This document shows, piece by piece, positions 47,572-57,673 of a stretch of DNA of 64,000 nt. The notes under the pieces are model-generated. The model was given only the letters and a program-made list of their open reading frames with translations, had not been told where the DNA came from and did not search any database. Origin of the DNA: Patiria pectinifera (taxonomy: Eukaryota > Echinodermata > Asteroidea > Valvatida > Asterinidae). The stretch spans positions 12,852,643 to 12,916,642 of the forward strand of contig CM057140.1 of the NCBI GenBank assembly GCA_029964075.1. The letters run 5' to 3'. Each line of letters opens with the position of its first letter. The stretch's first letter is position 1. Made by a program: the position numbers and the translations under genes.

Positions 47572-49470
47572 TTACTTGCGGCCTTCGTTTTTGACACAGT
47601 AAGCCATAGGGTGACAAGAATAACCCGGAGGGCAATCTGAAGCGACGGCACACCGTCCCCCTTCTGAAAACATAACAACAAAATGAAAAGGATACAGAAT
47701 AAGCCTTTTCGGAGTTCCAACTGCGCATTCGTAACCTGTGACAACGCGCATTATTTGTCTCAAATGGCCTTTGACAACATTGCGTTGTCACAGGTTACGA
47801 ATGCGCGCAGTTGGAACTCCGAAAAGGCTTATTCGATGCCGATAAATCGTTTTTCCTGATCGAGCTATACCTTTTTATCAATCATGCTTTGACCGGAGGT
47901 TAGTTCGGCTCGGGAGATGCTTCAGACATGCTTGGCTTGCAAAGTTTAGACATTATCGGTTACTCAGTCAGTGAACGAGTCAGTCACTCAGTTAGTCATC
48001 GGGGAGTCAGTCGGGGAGTCAGTCGGTCAGTCATGAGTCGCAGAAAAATGGGCTCGGTCTTTGAGTCAAGCAAAAGCTAATATTAAACTGCGTCGCTAGC
48101 ACTTAAAAACAAAACAAAATACAGGACAAAAAGGGGAAAAAAAGGTTGGAAATACGAATGATGAATGACAGTCTTGTTTACAACTTACTCTCTTCCAACA
48201 AGTCACGCAGATATTCAATCAGTTCATCATCAAGTGATCTCTCTGAGAAAATTGGGGGAAAGTACAACACAAATTAATAAACTAATTAAAACAAAACCAG
48301 AGTCAAAGATTCGGCAAAGAACATTATTGTGTGCACATACCTTTACGAATTGCCATGGCAAAGACGCAGCTCAGGCACATCAACAGAATCAGGCAGGTGT
48401 AGCCCTTCATTCTTGACGTTTTGCTTTTTGGAGAAGAAAAAAACTTAAATTAAGTATAGAAGACAAAGTTTTGGAATCTTAAAAGTTTTACTTCCACTTA
48501 TAGTTGGGACCATCATCATAGAATTACCATCATAGAATAGCGTCAGCATTTTCACGAGGGGAGGATTTCGGTTGGAACAATCCATATATTTTTTTCAAAA
48601 TACTTTTTTCCCGGCCGAAATCGGCTAATTTGAAATAAACAGCAACGAAACTGTTGACGTTTTCGGGTCAGAAATCGGTTTAAAATCATTCCAATCAATG
48701 TAGGGAAAATTTCGTCGGAACTGTATACATGTATTAGTTTTCACGACCAGACAAATTGAGACTTCATCACGTTGTTCTATGGGGCAAAAACAACGCGCGA
48801 ATAGGCGTTTGAGTTTTCACACAGAGACAAATTGAACTTGACCGGCAAAACAACGCGTGCGTGTGGGATTTCACGTTTTCGCGAACATACAAATCTCGAT
48901 GGAGATTAGTTACTCTGCAGTTGTTCTATTATACTGTAATTGGTATATATATTTGAAGTTTATGATGTATTGTTACTATGTATATCAAAAAACTAGTCAA
49001 CATGTGCTCCAAAAATAGGCGAAATCTTGACTTAAAAAATTGACCAACTTAAAACCCGATTTTCTCAAAACCATTGTTCATGTTCAACATAATGTGGCCA
49101 AATTCGTCCCTTCGTGAAAAAGCTGACGGTACAAAGAAAGACACTGCACGCAAGCAAAACTCGTATATACAAAAACAAGAAAGTCCATCGTTAAATGTTA
49201 TACCGGCGGTGTACGACATGTAGATGCACTTTAAATGTTACACCATAAGGTCTATTTGGGACTATTTAACCCTAACTCCCTAAGGGTATGCAAAATCCTA
49301 TTAAAATTGGAGGATTCAGGACTGTTTGGGAAGTTTAAGCGCGATAGGCTTAACGGATATGAACGCGACTTACCTTTATTCTGCTGTGTAAGATGATGTA
49401 ATTAATAGCTAAAACTGCTAGGGCTCTCCTCTCGTTTTTGGAGCTCTGTTGTCTGTCGGTGGCCAATGCT
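47572..49470 (-). CDS. Secreted cysteine-rich peptide precursor P1
   Basis: Coding exons on the minus strand: 48341-48410 (ATG), 48189-48242 and 47572-47663, in phase, 71 residues plus TAA. A noncoding first exon, about 49374-49470, ends in aataaag|gtaagt and lies below a TATA box (tatataa, 49496-49503). Exon 1 encodes a signal peptide (MKGYTCLILLMCLSCVFAMA). Exon 2 is an acidic, leucine-rich spacer (SLDDELIEYLRDLLEE). Exon 3 carries four cysteines spaced C-x5-C-x5-C-x5-C (CAVASDCPPGYSC). The layout resembles antimicrobial, neuropeptide or venom-type precursors, but no named family fits. P2 at 57674-60793 has the same exon phases and motif. A MITE (47697-47834) sits in the last intron, about 34 bp from the acceptor. 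Confidence 0.85.
47697..47834. mobile_element. MITE with ataagccttttcgg ends, in P1 intron
   Basis: Inverted ends of about 45 nt (gaataagccttttcggag ... ctccgaaaaggcttattc), including cgtaacctgtgacaacgc in both arms. Longer relative at 50201-50411. Confidence 0.85.
48411..49373. other. Intron 1 of P1, duplicated at 52090-52625
   Basis: The part from about 48815 to 49373 (aaaacaacgcg, gtcaacatgtgctccaaaa, ccctaactccctaa) is repeated at 52105-52625. No coding sequence seen. 48540-48800 holds repeated cgtttcgg-type motifs of unknown meaning. Confidence 0.7.
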
Positions 49471-49493
49471 AAAGCTGCCCGCAAAGGTTGTGA

Positions 49494-49505
49494 CTTTATA
49501 TAGCC
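49494..49505 (-). promoter_or_regulatory. TATA box of peptide gene P1
   Basis: ggctatataaag on the minus strand, followed about 25-30 nt later by the presumed transcription start of the 5' noncoding exon. The same block (gactttatatagcccagcc, aagctccggct) recurs at 50445-50490, 52740-52790 and 52875-52920. Confidence 0.7.
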
Positions 49506-50200
49506 CAGCCAAGCTCCGGCTGAATCGCAATGCGCATGACCGAGCAGCCATGCTGCGGCATTTGATAGGTCCAAGCTTTGAGCTATAGGCCTAATAGCTC
49601 CATGGCCCGAGTCACTGGACCTTGCAAAGTGGAATGCGTGATTATTGCAAGGCGACATTGCTTTTGTGAAACTTACGACCATGGAGAAAATGGTACATTA
49701 AGACAATATTTGTAAATTAAGACAATATTTTACAGCAAGCCCATTGGAGTTTGTTTTCGTATAGGTCTACACAAAATAATATTCAATTCCCTTTCACTAT
49801 GAAAGAAAAAAATAACAACTTCGACAAGCTTTTGAGTCCAACTCCAATAGTTCCGCCGTTTAATTGTTCATGGACTGTGACATAATACGCAGACACAACA
49901 GGAAAAAGCCCTCAAAAACTATTTCTACAAACATTTCTTTGATTTCAAGCAATGAAAGAAATTGACGAAATCACGAATCAGGAAAAATAATGTGTCCCTC
50001 CACCATTTTTCTTGTGACTTCAAAAAATACCTCTATCTACAGCAAATCATGTTCCGGTGGTGTCACTTTAACTTTTATATTGTGCAGAGTATGGGCCCCT
50101 ATTTTTGGTACAATGCCAGTAAAGTATTAACCAATAACAATGAAAACGAAAGCCTGGGGATTTTTTTTTTAAAGTTCGATAAATCGCGATACCTCCTCCT

Positions 50201-50411
50201 TATAAGCCTTTTCGGAGTTCCAACTGCGCGCATTCGTAACCTGTGACAACGCACATTATTTGTCTCAAATGCCCTTTGACAGTACCCACAATGCACAAAC
50301 AGCCTTTTTGTAAAATCAGTGGCGCGATGTTGTCCGAAGGCCATTTGAGACAAACATGATGCGCGTTGTCACAGGTTACGAATGCGCAGTTGGAACTCCG
50401 AAAAGGCTTAT
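50201..50411. mobile_element. MITE with ataagccttttcgg ends, longer copy
   Basis: Same inverted ends as 47697-47834, with a longer middle containing a second inverted pair (tttgtctcaaatg ... catttgagacaaa). It interrupts a copy of the P1 promoter region (right remnant 50412-50545). Confidence 0.85.
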
Positions 50412-50545
50412 TTGGAGTTCTCCTGTCTGTCTCCTGCTTGCAAAGGTTGTGACTTTATATAGCCCAGCCAAGCTCCGGCTCAATCGCAATTCGCATGACC
50501 GAGCAGCCATGCTGCGGCATTTGATAGGTCCGAGTCACTGTGCCT
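50412..50545 (-). pseudogene. Orphan P-family promoter fragment (copy 2)
   Basis: Matches the P1 promoter and 5' exon (gcaaaggttgtgactttata, tagcccagccaagctccgg) but is cut by the MITE at 50201-50411. No signal-peptide exon follows downstream on the minus strand. Likely dead. Confidence 0.65.
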
Positions 50546-51288
50546 TATGTCAATTATTAAAGAAAGGTAAATACATTTTATGAGAAATATGAGACCCATT
50601 TTGTAGCACCTTATAATGGTTTACAAGGTGCTGCGGCGCACATTGCAGCCACAGAATACATATATGCATATAATAATTGCAATGGCAGAGCAAATCCAAC
50701 CTCGCGGCACTCAAACATTATTTTGCTAGCAATTGTACGATAAAAACACTGTCAAACGGGTTGCCAAAAAACACGTACAATTACGGTCAGTTACGGGTTT
50801 CTGAATGACGGTGACCGTAATTTCACCATGATTTCCCGTAAATTCAACGGTAATTTGCCGTGAAGTAATGGCAAAGTGGGGTGGCGTCGGGGCTGGGTGC
50901 AGGGAGGGGGTAGGGTCCAGTTACGGCAGCTGGGAGTGGGTATGCACACGTTTTACAGCTTGTCCTTTACACACATAGTGGTTTTCATATCATTTTAGGT
51001 GAAGTAATTGTCTTTGTAATGTAACTTGCATTGTTATTAGTGTTATGTTATTATCGTTAACAACTTTTTTTACAGGGCCCATAGAAAGGTCGAGCTATTG
51101 CAGGTCAGCACCGCAGGATTAGCTGCATGGTTCTCATAACTCTGCAAAATTAAACATTACGGCTTTGACAGCACAATGATACCCGAGGCTTTGCACACCA
51201 AATATAACAGCCTGGCACCATCCCATTCAACAGTTTGAAAGAGATTCAGACACATCTAAAATGGTTACTCGTATTATTATACGGTCTA

Positions 51289-51471
51289 TTAACCTCGCGA
51301 TACCTCCTGCAGCGTTTGGGCAATCATATCACGGCGTCTTAAGTGGACACGTGGTACCTGATTTACCATAAATAGTTGGGCGTCATAAGAGGGCATACGT
51401 TTTATACCATTCTTGTCAGCCTTGAAATTGGGTGTCAGCCAAAGAATCGCCAGAAAGAAGAGCGTCACCAA
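51289..51471 (-). other. Peptide-precursor-like ORF without ATG
   Basis: Open frame to TAA on the minus strand: a hydrophobic leader (LVTLFFLAILWLTPNFKA), then DKNGIKR, a dibasic site, and a 35-residue segment containing RRR and ending SRG, a possible amidation glycine. No ATG starts the leader: the first in-frame candidates are TTG and GTG, and a G-tract lies just upstream. It sits downstream of the 52.7-kb promoter copy. It could be a peptide-hormone pseudogene, an exon whose start is upstream, or chance. Confidence 0.3.
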
Positions 51472-51601
51472 TCGGCAGATGACACCCCCCCCACCCCCCC
51501 CGATGCGGGTAGATCAGATGCAGGATATCGAACCAATTTACAGTTCCGTTACATCACAGTCGATGTAATGAACAGGTAGTAGTGATTGGGCACGACAACA
51601 C

Positions 51602-51850
51602 CAGTGGCGCATCCAGGATTTGGTGGGGGAGTTTGGGGGAGGGCTCACATTTTTTTCACATTTTGTAGAAGTACAAAATTCAAAAAAAAAAAATGCCCAA
51701 AACTTTTGGCCGCAGAAAAAAAGGAAGTTTTTTTAAGGGGCGAACTATCTGACGTTGGTGGCGCCACTTACACCCCTATTATACTACTCGAAAATAGGCC
51801 ACCTACATATCACCAAGCTGAAATCGTGGGACTAAAAAAAAGAATTACAA
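51602..51850. mobile_element. MITE-like element, relative of 43165-43400
   Basis: Starts ccagtggcgcatccagg and shares gttggtggcgccacttac, acccctattatactac and gaaatcgtgggactaaa. Homopolymer runs in the middle. No ORF. Confidence 0.6.
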
Positions 51851-52624
51851 AAAAAAAAGCAAAACAAATTGCCAACCTCAAGCCTCCCGAGGCTCCCCCC
51901 CCCCATTTTAATGTACGGCCTACCACTAGCAAAGCAAACTCAGAGACCAGATTTGAATTGCCTTCATCTATATCCTCTTCTAAAGTTTAATAAAACCGCT
52001 GTATGACTTCTATACGCAGATAAGCATCAAATATAATTGCTACATGTAAACGTTAAGGTTGAGTATAAAACAAAGCAAAACAAACATATCAGAGACAATT
52101 GGATTTGACCAGCAAAACAACGCACGCGTGTGGGATTTCAAGTTTTCACAAACATAAACATTATGGAGATAAATTATTCTGCAATAGTTGTATTATATCC
52201 TAATTAGAACATCTCAGTTGAAGCTTATGATCTCATCTCACCACTACAAAAAATAGTCAACATGTGCTCCAAAAGTAGGCGAAATCTTGACTCCAAAAAG
52301 TGACCAACCTAAAACCCGATTTTCTCGAAATCACTGGTCATGTCCCGTCAACATCATGTGGCCAAATTCGTCCCTTCGTGAAAACGCTGACGGTTCAAAG
52401 AAAGACACTGCAGGCAAACAAAACTTGATCGTATACAAAAACATGAAAGTCCATCGTCAAATGTTACACTTGCTGTGTACAATATGAAGATTAATGTAAC
52501 CCCATCATCAGGTTTTTTGGGGATTATTTGACCCTAACTCCCTAGGCCGGGTATGCAAAACCAATTAAAATTGGAGAATTCAGGACTGTTAGGGAAGTTT
52601 AAACGCGGCTAGGCCTAAAAGATG

Positions 52625-52795
52625 TGAACGCGACTTTATTTTGCTGTGCGAGGTGATGAAATGAATAGCTAGACTGCTAGGGCTCTCCTCTCGTATTTGG
52701 CGTTCTGCTGTCTGTCGGTGGCACATGCTAAAACTGCCCGCAAAGGTTGTGATAGCCCAGCCAAGCTCCGGCTGAATAGCATCGATGGTTCATGG
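52625..52795 (-). pseudogene. Orphan P-family promoter and 5' exon (copy 3)
   Basis: Closely matches the P1 first exon (ctagggctctcctctcgt, tgtctgtcggtggc) and promoter (gcccagccaagctccggct), but the TATA segment is deleted (ggttgtgatagccc instead of ggttgtgactttatatagccc). The following intron is also duplicated down to 52105. I see no matching signal-peptide exon. Confidence 0.65.
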
Positions 52796-52805
52796 ATATA
52801 AGTAC

Positions 52806-52945
52806 GACTTACCTGTTTATTTTCTTGGGTACGGTGCTGAAATGAATAGCTATGACTGCTTGTGCCTGCAGCAGCAGAATCAGTGACTTTATAGAGTGTA
52901 GCTAAGCTCCAGCTGAATCGCACTGCGCAAGGCCGAGAAGCCACG
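52806..52945 (-). promoter_or_regulatory. P-family promoter and 5' exon (copy 4)
   Basis: More diverged copy with a donor (acaggtaagtcgtac) at about 52809, the shared aatgaatagct segment and a TATA-like ctataaag at about 52888. The order (TATA, short exon, donor) matches P1 and P2. It has no coding exon nearby and may drive an untranslated transcript or be a relic. Confidence 0.5.
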
Positions 52946-53015
52946 TGGTATTTGCTGCGGTCTTTGGAGCACTCAAGTCACCGAACGTCGCAAGGTGCAA
53001 TCACTGACATCTGTA

Positions 53016-53743
53016 CAATTCGGGCGATTTACAAAATGCAGTGCGCCACCAAGAGTTTTGCAACGGAGAGTTCATTTTTCCCAGTGCATTGTGGGAGATG
53101 GTCGACAGTACAGCGCGGGACATTTGAAAATTTTAGATTTTCCGGTCAGTGGTTTCATAAGCGTATGATTCGAGGATCTGTTTGCCCATTTCTTTTCTTG
53201 TTATCAATATGGTGTTTTTTTGTAAGGCGGCAGTATGCCCTAATCTATGACATATTAGCTCCAGTAAGGCCAAAAAAAAAGTCTCCGGTTTCTGGTATGG
53301 AGCTTGCCCAAAAAGTGGTGCGGCGACGCGGCTTTTTTTTTTTTTACCTGGTTTTTTTTTTTTTTGGGCTTCAAATGTCGGCTGATGACTGCAAATGGTG
53401 CCCGACTAAACTTAGTGCAAATATATGGGAGTCCAGAGATGCCACATAAATCTTATTCTCGATCATAACCCCATCTAAAAACACGTTAAAATTGTGCAGC
53501 AGCAGAATTCCAGTCAAACCAGTGAGTTTGGCGGTTTTGAAACATCATCTTGTATTGAAAAAAAAACTTTTTCATTTTGCCGACGCGCATGGCTACGGCG
53601 ACGCGCGCGCATACCAGAAACCGGAGACTTTTTTTTTTGGCCTAAACACTCATTCAAATGGACCATGTTTTGTCGACAGTGAAAACATTGACTCTCCGTG
53701 GCAAACTCTTGGTGGCGCACTGCATTGTGAATCGCCCGAATTG
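53016..53743. mobile_element. MITE (caattcgggcgatt ends) hosting a nested MITE
   Basis: Outer inverted ends: caattcgggcgatttac and gtgaatcgcccgaattg. Subterminal ccaccaagagtttt pairs with aaactcttggtgg. It contains aatatggtgtttttttgtaa, the family landmark, and is split by the Harbinger-like MITE at 53268-53642. Confidence 0.85.
53268..53642. mobile_element. Harbinger-like MITE, TAA target duplication
   Basis: Ends ggccaaaaaaaaagtctccg and its inverse, flanked by TAA (53265-53267, 53643-53645). Inner inverted pair: ccggtttctggta/taccagaaaccgg. The 3-bp TWA duplication and GG-start ends match PIF/Harbinger MITEs. Copies at 58765-59092, 31140-31329 and, diverged, about 23850-24229. Confidence 0.85.
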
Positions 53744-54050
53744 GACTGGCAAACTATGCCCGCGCATTGAAGCCACCGCTGCCATCATAATCATTAAATA
53801 ATGGCTCATCCACGACGCAAACGCAGTAAACGCACGTTTTTAAAGATTACATGTAGTTGGTATTGGAGTTTGTCTCCTTCAAAGTTAAGGCGGCGAAAAC
53901 AAACAATTGCTTATATTACCAAACCTCAACCGCAGATCAATGTACATGTCTCACAGCCTGATTGGTATTGAAGTTTTTTCTCCTTCAGAGATAAGGCGGC
54001 ATAAAAAAATATTACAAAAACCTCAACTGTAGATCAATGTACATGTCTTA

Positions 54051-54240
54051 TACAGTCGAACCCTGATAAGAAGAGCACTGTTTATACAATGTCATGCTTA
54101 TAACAAGCAACATTTTAGGTCCCAAGTCTTTATTTTTGTCTTTTTATCTTCAAATACCGTTAATACACGGGTACTAGCTGTTATAACAAGGTAATTTGTA
54201 AAGTCCCAAGGACCTTGTTATAAAGGTGTTCGACTGTTTA
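54051..54240. mobile_element. MITE with TA-cagtcgaa ends, copy 2
   Basis: tacagtcgaaccctgataag to aaaggtgttcgactgttta; same family as 46876-47057, including gaagagcactgtt and ttataacaagcaa. Confidence 0.75.
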
Positions 54241-54587
54241 TATAAAGTGATATTTTGGGGGAACAAGATGGCAGATTGGTGGCGACAAGGTGCATAATAA
54301 AATCAGCATGTAGCTGTATGGTGCCGTCTGAACGACTATTCACCGATTTTAAATTTTGTACGACTGTTATAACACCTAGAGTGATTTACTAGGAACCTTC
54401 CCCTTACCCTTCAAAATGACAACACCTAAACAGTTGGACTCCACCAAACCCTTGTTGGAGTTTGACTGGATGATGATGAAAATAAAGAGGAAACGAAACT
54501 ATCAAGAAACAAAACAAAATATGCTTTTAAAGACTAGAGCTAATCCATTTTCTGGATTGTGTCTATACGTAAAAGAAGGCACTAACA

Positions 54588-54640
54588 CAGACGCAGCTCA
54601 GGCACATCAACAGAACCAAACAGGTGAATCCCTTCAGTTT
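54588..54640 (-). pseudogene. Dead signal-peptide exon of the P family
   Basis: On the minus strand it matches the P2 first coding exon for about 45 nt (AAGGGATTCACCTGTTTGGT, then LLMCLSCV), but the start codon is CTG instead of ATG. Sequence after SCV diverges and has no donor. The sequence upstream (gtctttctgaaaaaaat) is also homologous to the P2 flank, so this is the remnant of a third gene. Confidence 0.8.
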
Positions 54641-56065
54641 TGTTTATTTGTCTTTCTGAAAAAAATACAATAATGTATACAAAGATTGAAATAAACCAAA
54701 GGACTGAATTAGTTTGGAGAAAGTTTTATTCTCCGTAATTGTTAAATGTTCACTGAAGATTATGAAGGCGGTGTTGAACCTACACCACACTATAGGTCTT
54801 GATGAGATGATTTATGCGGTGCCTGGGAATCGAAGTTTAAGCTATCGTTCCGTTAAAATAAAAAGGCGCCTGGAGCCTCTGCAATCGACGACTGCAGATT
54901 TCAAACAAAAATTTGATACCCGCTCTTCTTTTCATAAAACATGATTTATCGAGAAAACTTTGGGTTTTCTAAACACAACTGCAAAACCGAGGTCGACGTC
55001 CATGGGCAGTGTATAAAAGCTTATCGATCAATATGCTGGGTTTTTTTTCTATACAAAACTTCGAGACCTAGACATATTCTTCTCGAGAACAATATGACTC
55101 TTGTTCCACCAAGCACAATGCAATATCGATGTGAATATAGGTATAATAAATGCTGATTGCCAAGTGGTACACGTTTTATGCAGGTCGTCCATTGGCAGTG
55201 TCAAAGATTATCGTTAAATATGCTGTATTTCTATACAAAAATGCTAGACCTTAAGCATTTTTCTTGAGAACAATGTGCCTCTTGTTCCACCAAGCACAAT
55301 GCAGTGTCTATGTGTAGTCAAGATTTATGCCGATTGCTTGTGGGAAACACTTTATGCAGGTCGTCCATAAGCAGTGTCAATATAACTCCACTTTAGCACT
55401 TTCAATACAAACATCAATTTTTTTTTTTTAAAGTTTTGTGAACATCCCTAAAAGATAACTATAGTTGTGTAAAATCGGTGCCCGCGGGACATTTTCGAAG
55501 CTGTACCCGCCAGGCATAACTCTCACGTTTGCCGACAAGAGAGGCACGCTGTGAATTACAATAAAGTGTCGGGAAAATTGATGTGGTAGAGCAAACTGTT
55601 TGATGTTTTTATAAAACATGCCGCTTCTTTAATGAAGAGTTGAACAGTGGAGCTTATGTAAAATCGACGCGTGCAGGAATCTACACTAACAATTCTCCGG
55701 CGAAACCATCGCTTTCGATTTGAGCCGGCTTGTGTCTTCATTTTCTCGAGTGCAGGGACTTTTTCTGCACAAGCCAGCAGCACACGGAGAGGCAACGCAC
55801 GAGAAGAGCAAAATCAAATGTCATGTTGACGCCAAGAAACACACTCTGAATATTAATTTAGCCGTTCTGGCGATACCTGTTAAAACAAAGTAACGACAGT
55901 ACGCTGATGTACATTAGAGAAGATGTACACAGCAAACGTATACCAGGCATTCTAATAACAAACTGTGCAAGATATACTAACATGGTTTGCATACCCTATT
56001 TTAATTCCAATGACACCACAAATGCTAAATGCAGTTATAAACAAAACCATCCGATTAATACTTAA

Positions 56066-56583
56066 AGGGAAATTACAACATTTGCAAACATCGAAAAATA
56101 AAACTACCAAGTTTTTACGAAATACCTTACTAGGATGTTGGTAAATGACAGTCTAAAGCATCCTGTAAAATTATGGCACCAGGTGTCAAGTCATTTCAAG
56201 AAAATTGTATTTTTGTATACATTTCCAACGACGGTCGGCCGACCATCGTTGGAAAAACCTAACTATTTTTCAACTACTGCTCCAAATTTACAATTTTTTT
56301 TCAGTCCAAATTGTTTTTGCTATTGGTTACATGTTCTTGAACGGGTGCAGGCCAGCTGGACTGGTTCCCTTACCTTACAATTTTCCGACATCTATAAATT
56401 GGTCCATATTGGTGGAGTCGGGGAAACCGACTACTTAAACATTTTTGTTTTTCTTGGTTTTTCAAGCTTTTTTGAACACAAAACTTCAAACATGTCAGTT
56501 AAACAATATTTGCTCTATTATACTAACCCCTCAAATAGTTCATTTCAGAAAATTACAGCAAAAGTCAATGATGTACATTCCCT
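56066..56583. mobile_element. TTAA-flanked MITE (piggyBac-like), best copy
   Basis: Element agggaaattacaaca ... gtacattccct, flanked by TTAA at 56062-56065 and 56584-56587. Central palindrome ccaacgacggtcggccgacc. No ORF of interest. Confidence 0.75.
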
Positions 56584-56604
56584 TTAAACTTTAGTAAAGT
56601 AATG

Positions 56605-56825
56605 GATGTGCTTGGCCGGTTTGAAACTGGGGTTCTTAATGCGACGGATAAACACTGAATACTCAGTGTGTTACCTCCCGAGTGAAAGTTGGAAAAAAAT
56701 CACTCGGGGTGGGACTCAACCCACGGCCTCCTGCTCGAGGTTCGAGTCCCACCGAGTGATTTTTTTCACCCAACTTTCACTCAGAAGGTAACGCACTGAG
56801 CATACAGTGTTTATACGCCGGTGAA
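56605..56825. repeat. Inverted element with tRNA-like B-box core
   Basis: Left arm (aaacactgaatactcagtgt, gttacctcccgagtgaaagt) pairs with right arm (actttcactcagaaggtaac, gcatacagtgttt). The centre contains gaggttcgagtcccacc, a good RNA polymerase III B-box, and its inverted partner ggtgggactcaaccc. It resembles two tRNA-derived ends facing each other. Confidence 0.6.
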
Positions 56826-57673
56826 GGGCAAATGCTAATTTTAAATTTACATCACCCCGACGCAAACTTCAGCTTATGAATATTCTCCAAAATTAGTTGT
56901 TTTATTGAATATCATGTCAGTTTCAGAATGAACTTGAAACAAATCAAAAAACAAGGAAATGGGGGGGGGAATAAGAAAATTTACCTCTCAGGATAAAGAC
57001 ATTTTCATTTGGATTGAGGAAGCACTTGGTAATGGTTAGGGTTTGGGTTAGGGTTTTTAGGGATAGGGTAACGAGTATAAGCGGGATCAAGACTTAAAAG
57101 TTACGGTTATGACTGAGTAGCTTAAAAATAGCATGTAAAGAGAGCAAGCTATCAGAAAAATGTATATAAATATAATGCAATTACCCGTGAATAAGAATGC
57201 GTAAACGATGCGAACTAAATAAAAGAATGCAGGTCAGGTGCGGTTCTATATAGGCTAACCAAACTCAACACCTTAAATATTCCCCTTTCAAAGCGTAAAT
57301 TATATTTTCTCCTAATTAAGAGACTTTTCCGAAATTTCGCAACAGGTTTCCTCTATTTCCTGATATTCGCAGGAAGCTCACATATTTTGCTTTAGACAAT
57401 CTTCCACAAATATCAGATGATTTAAATGAGGTTTTCCTTTCTTTTTCGATAAAGAACCGCGCCCGGCACAATGTGCATACCCACCACCTTGGCAAACGAT
57501 ACCCCATTCTCCTTAAACAAACACCGAGAATATTGTCATCTAAAACGCCAATATTTTCTTTTTTAATCATAATTGTATCCGTGTCTCGAGTCCACAAAGT
57601 CGAAAGTGTCGGTTGAGGGCGTGATGGCGCCCGTTGGGTTGGATGCCGGTCTCTGGGTCGGTGTGGGGGCGCA

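Larger units (their letters stand above)
53744..57673. other. Intergenic region between P-family relics and gene P2
   Basis: Holds the pogo-like MITE (54051-54240), the dead signal-peptide exon (54588-54640), two direct copies of a roughly 170-bp segment (about 55075-55160 and 55255-55340, with tcttgttccaccaagcacaa), a TTAA-type MITE (56066-56583) and an inverted element with a tRNA-like core (56605-56825). No intact gene seen. Confidence 0.55.

Noticed and set aside
55556-55860. Possible peptide precursor on the minus strand (LLACAEKVPALEKMKTQ, later dibasic sites)
   Set aside because: The frame starts at TTG. The nearest ATG (about 55824) is in another frame, no splice site repairs this, and no paralogue supports it.
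56735-56752. tRNA gene from the gaggttcgagtccc B-box
   Set aside because: No matching A-box, acceptor stem or anticodon loop at tRNA spacing. It is better explained as part of an inverted repeat.
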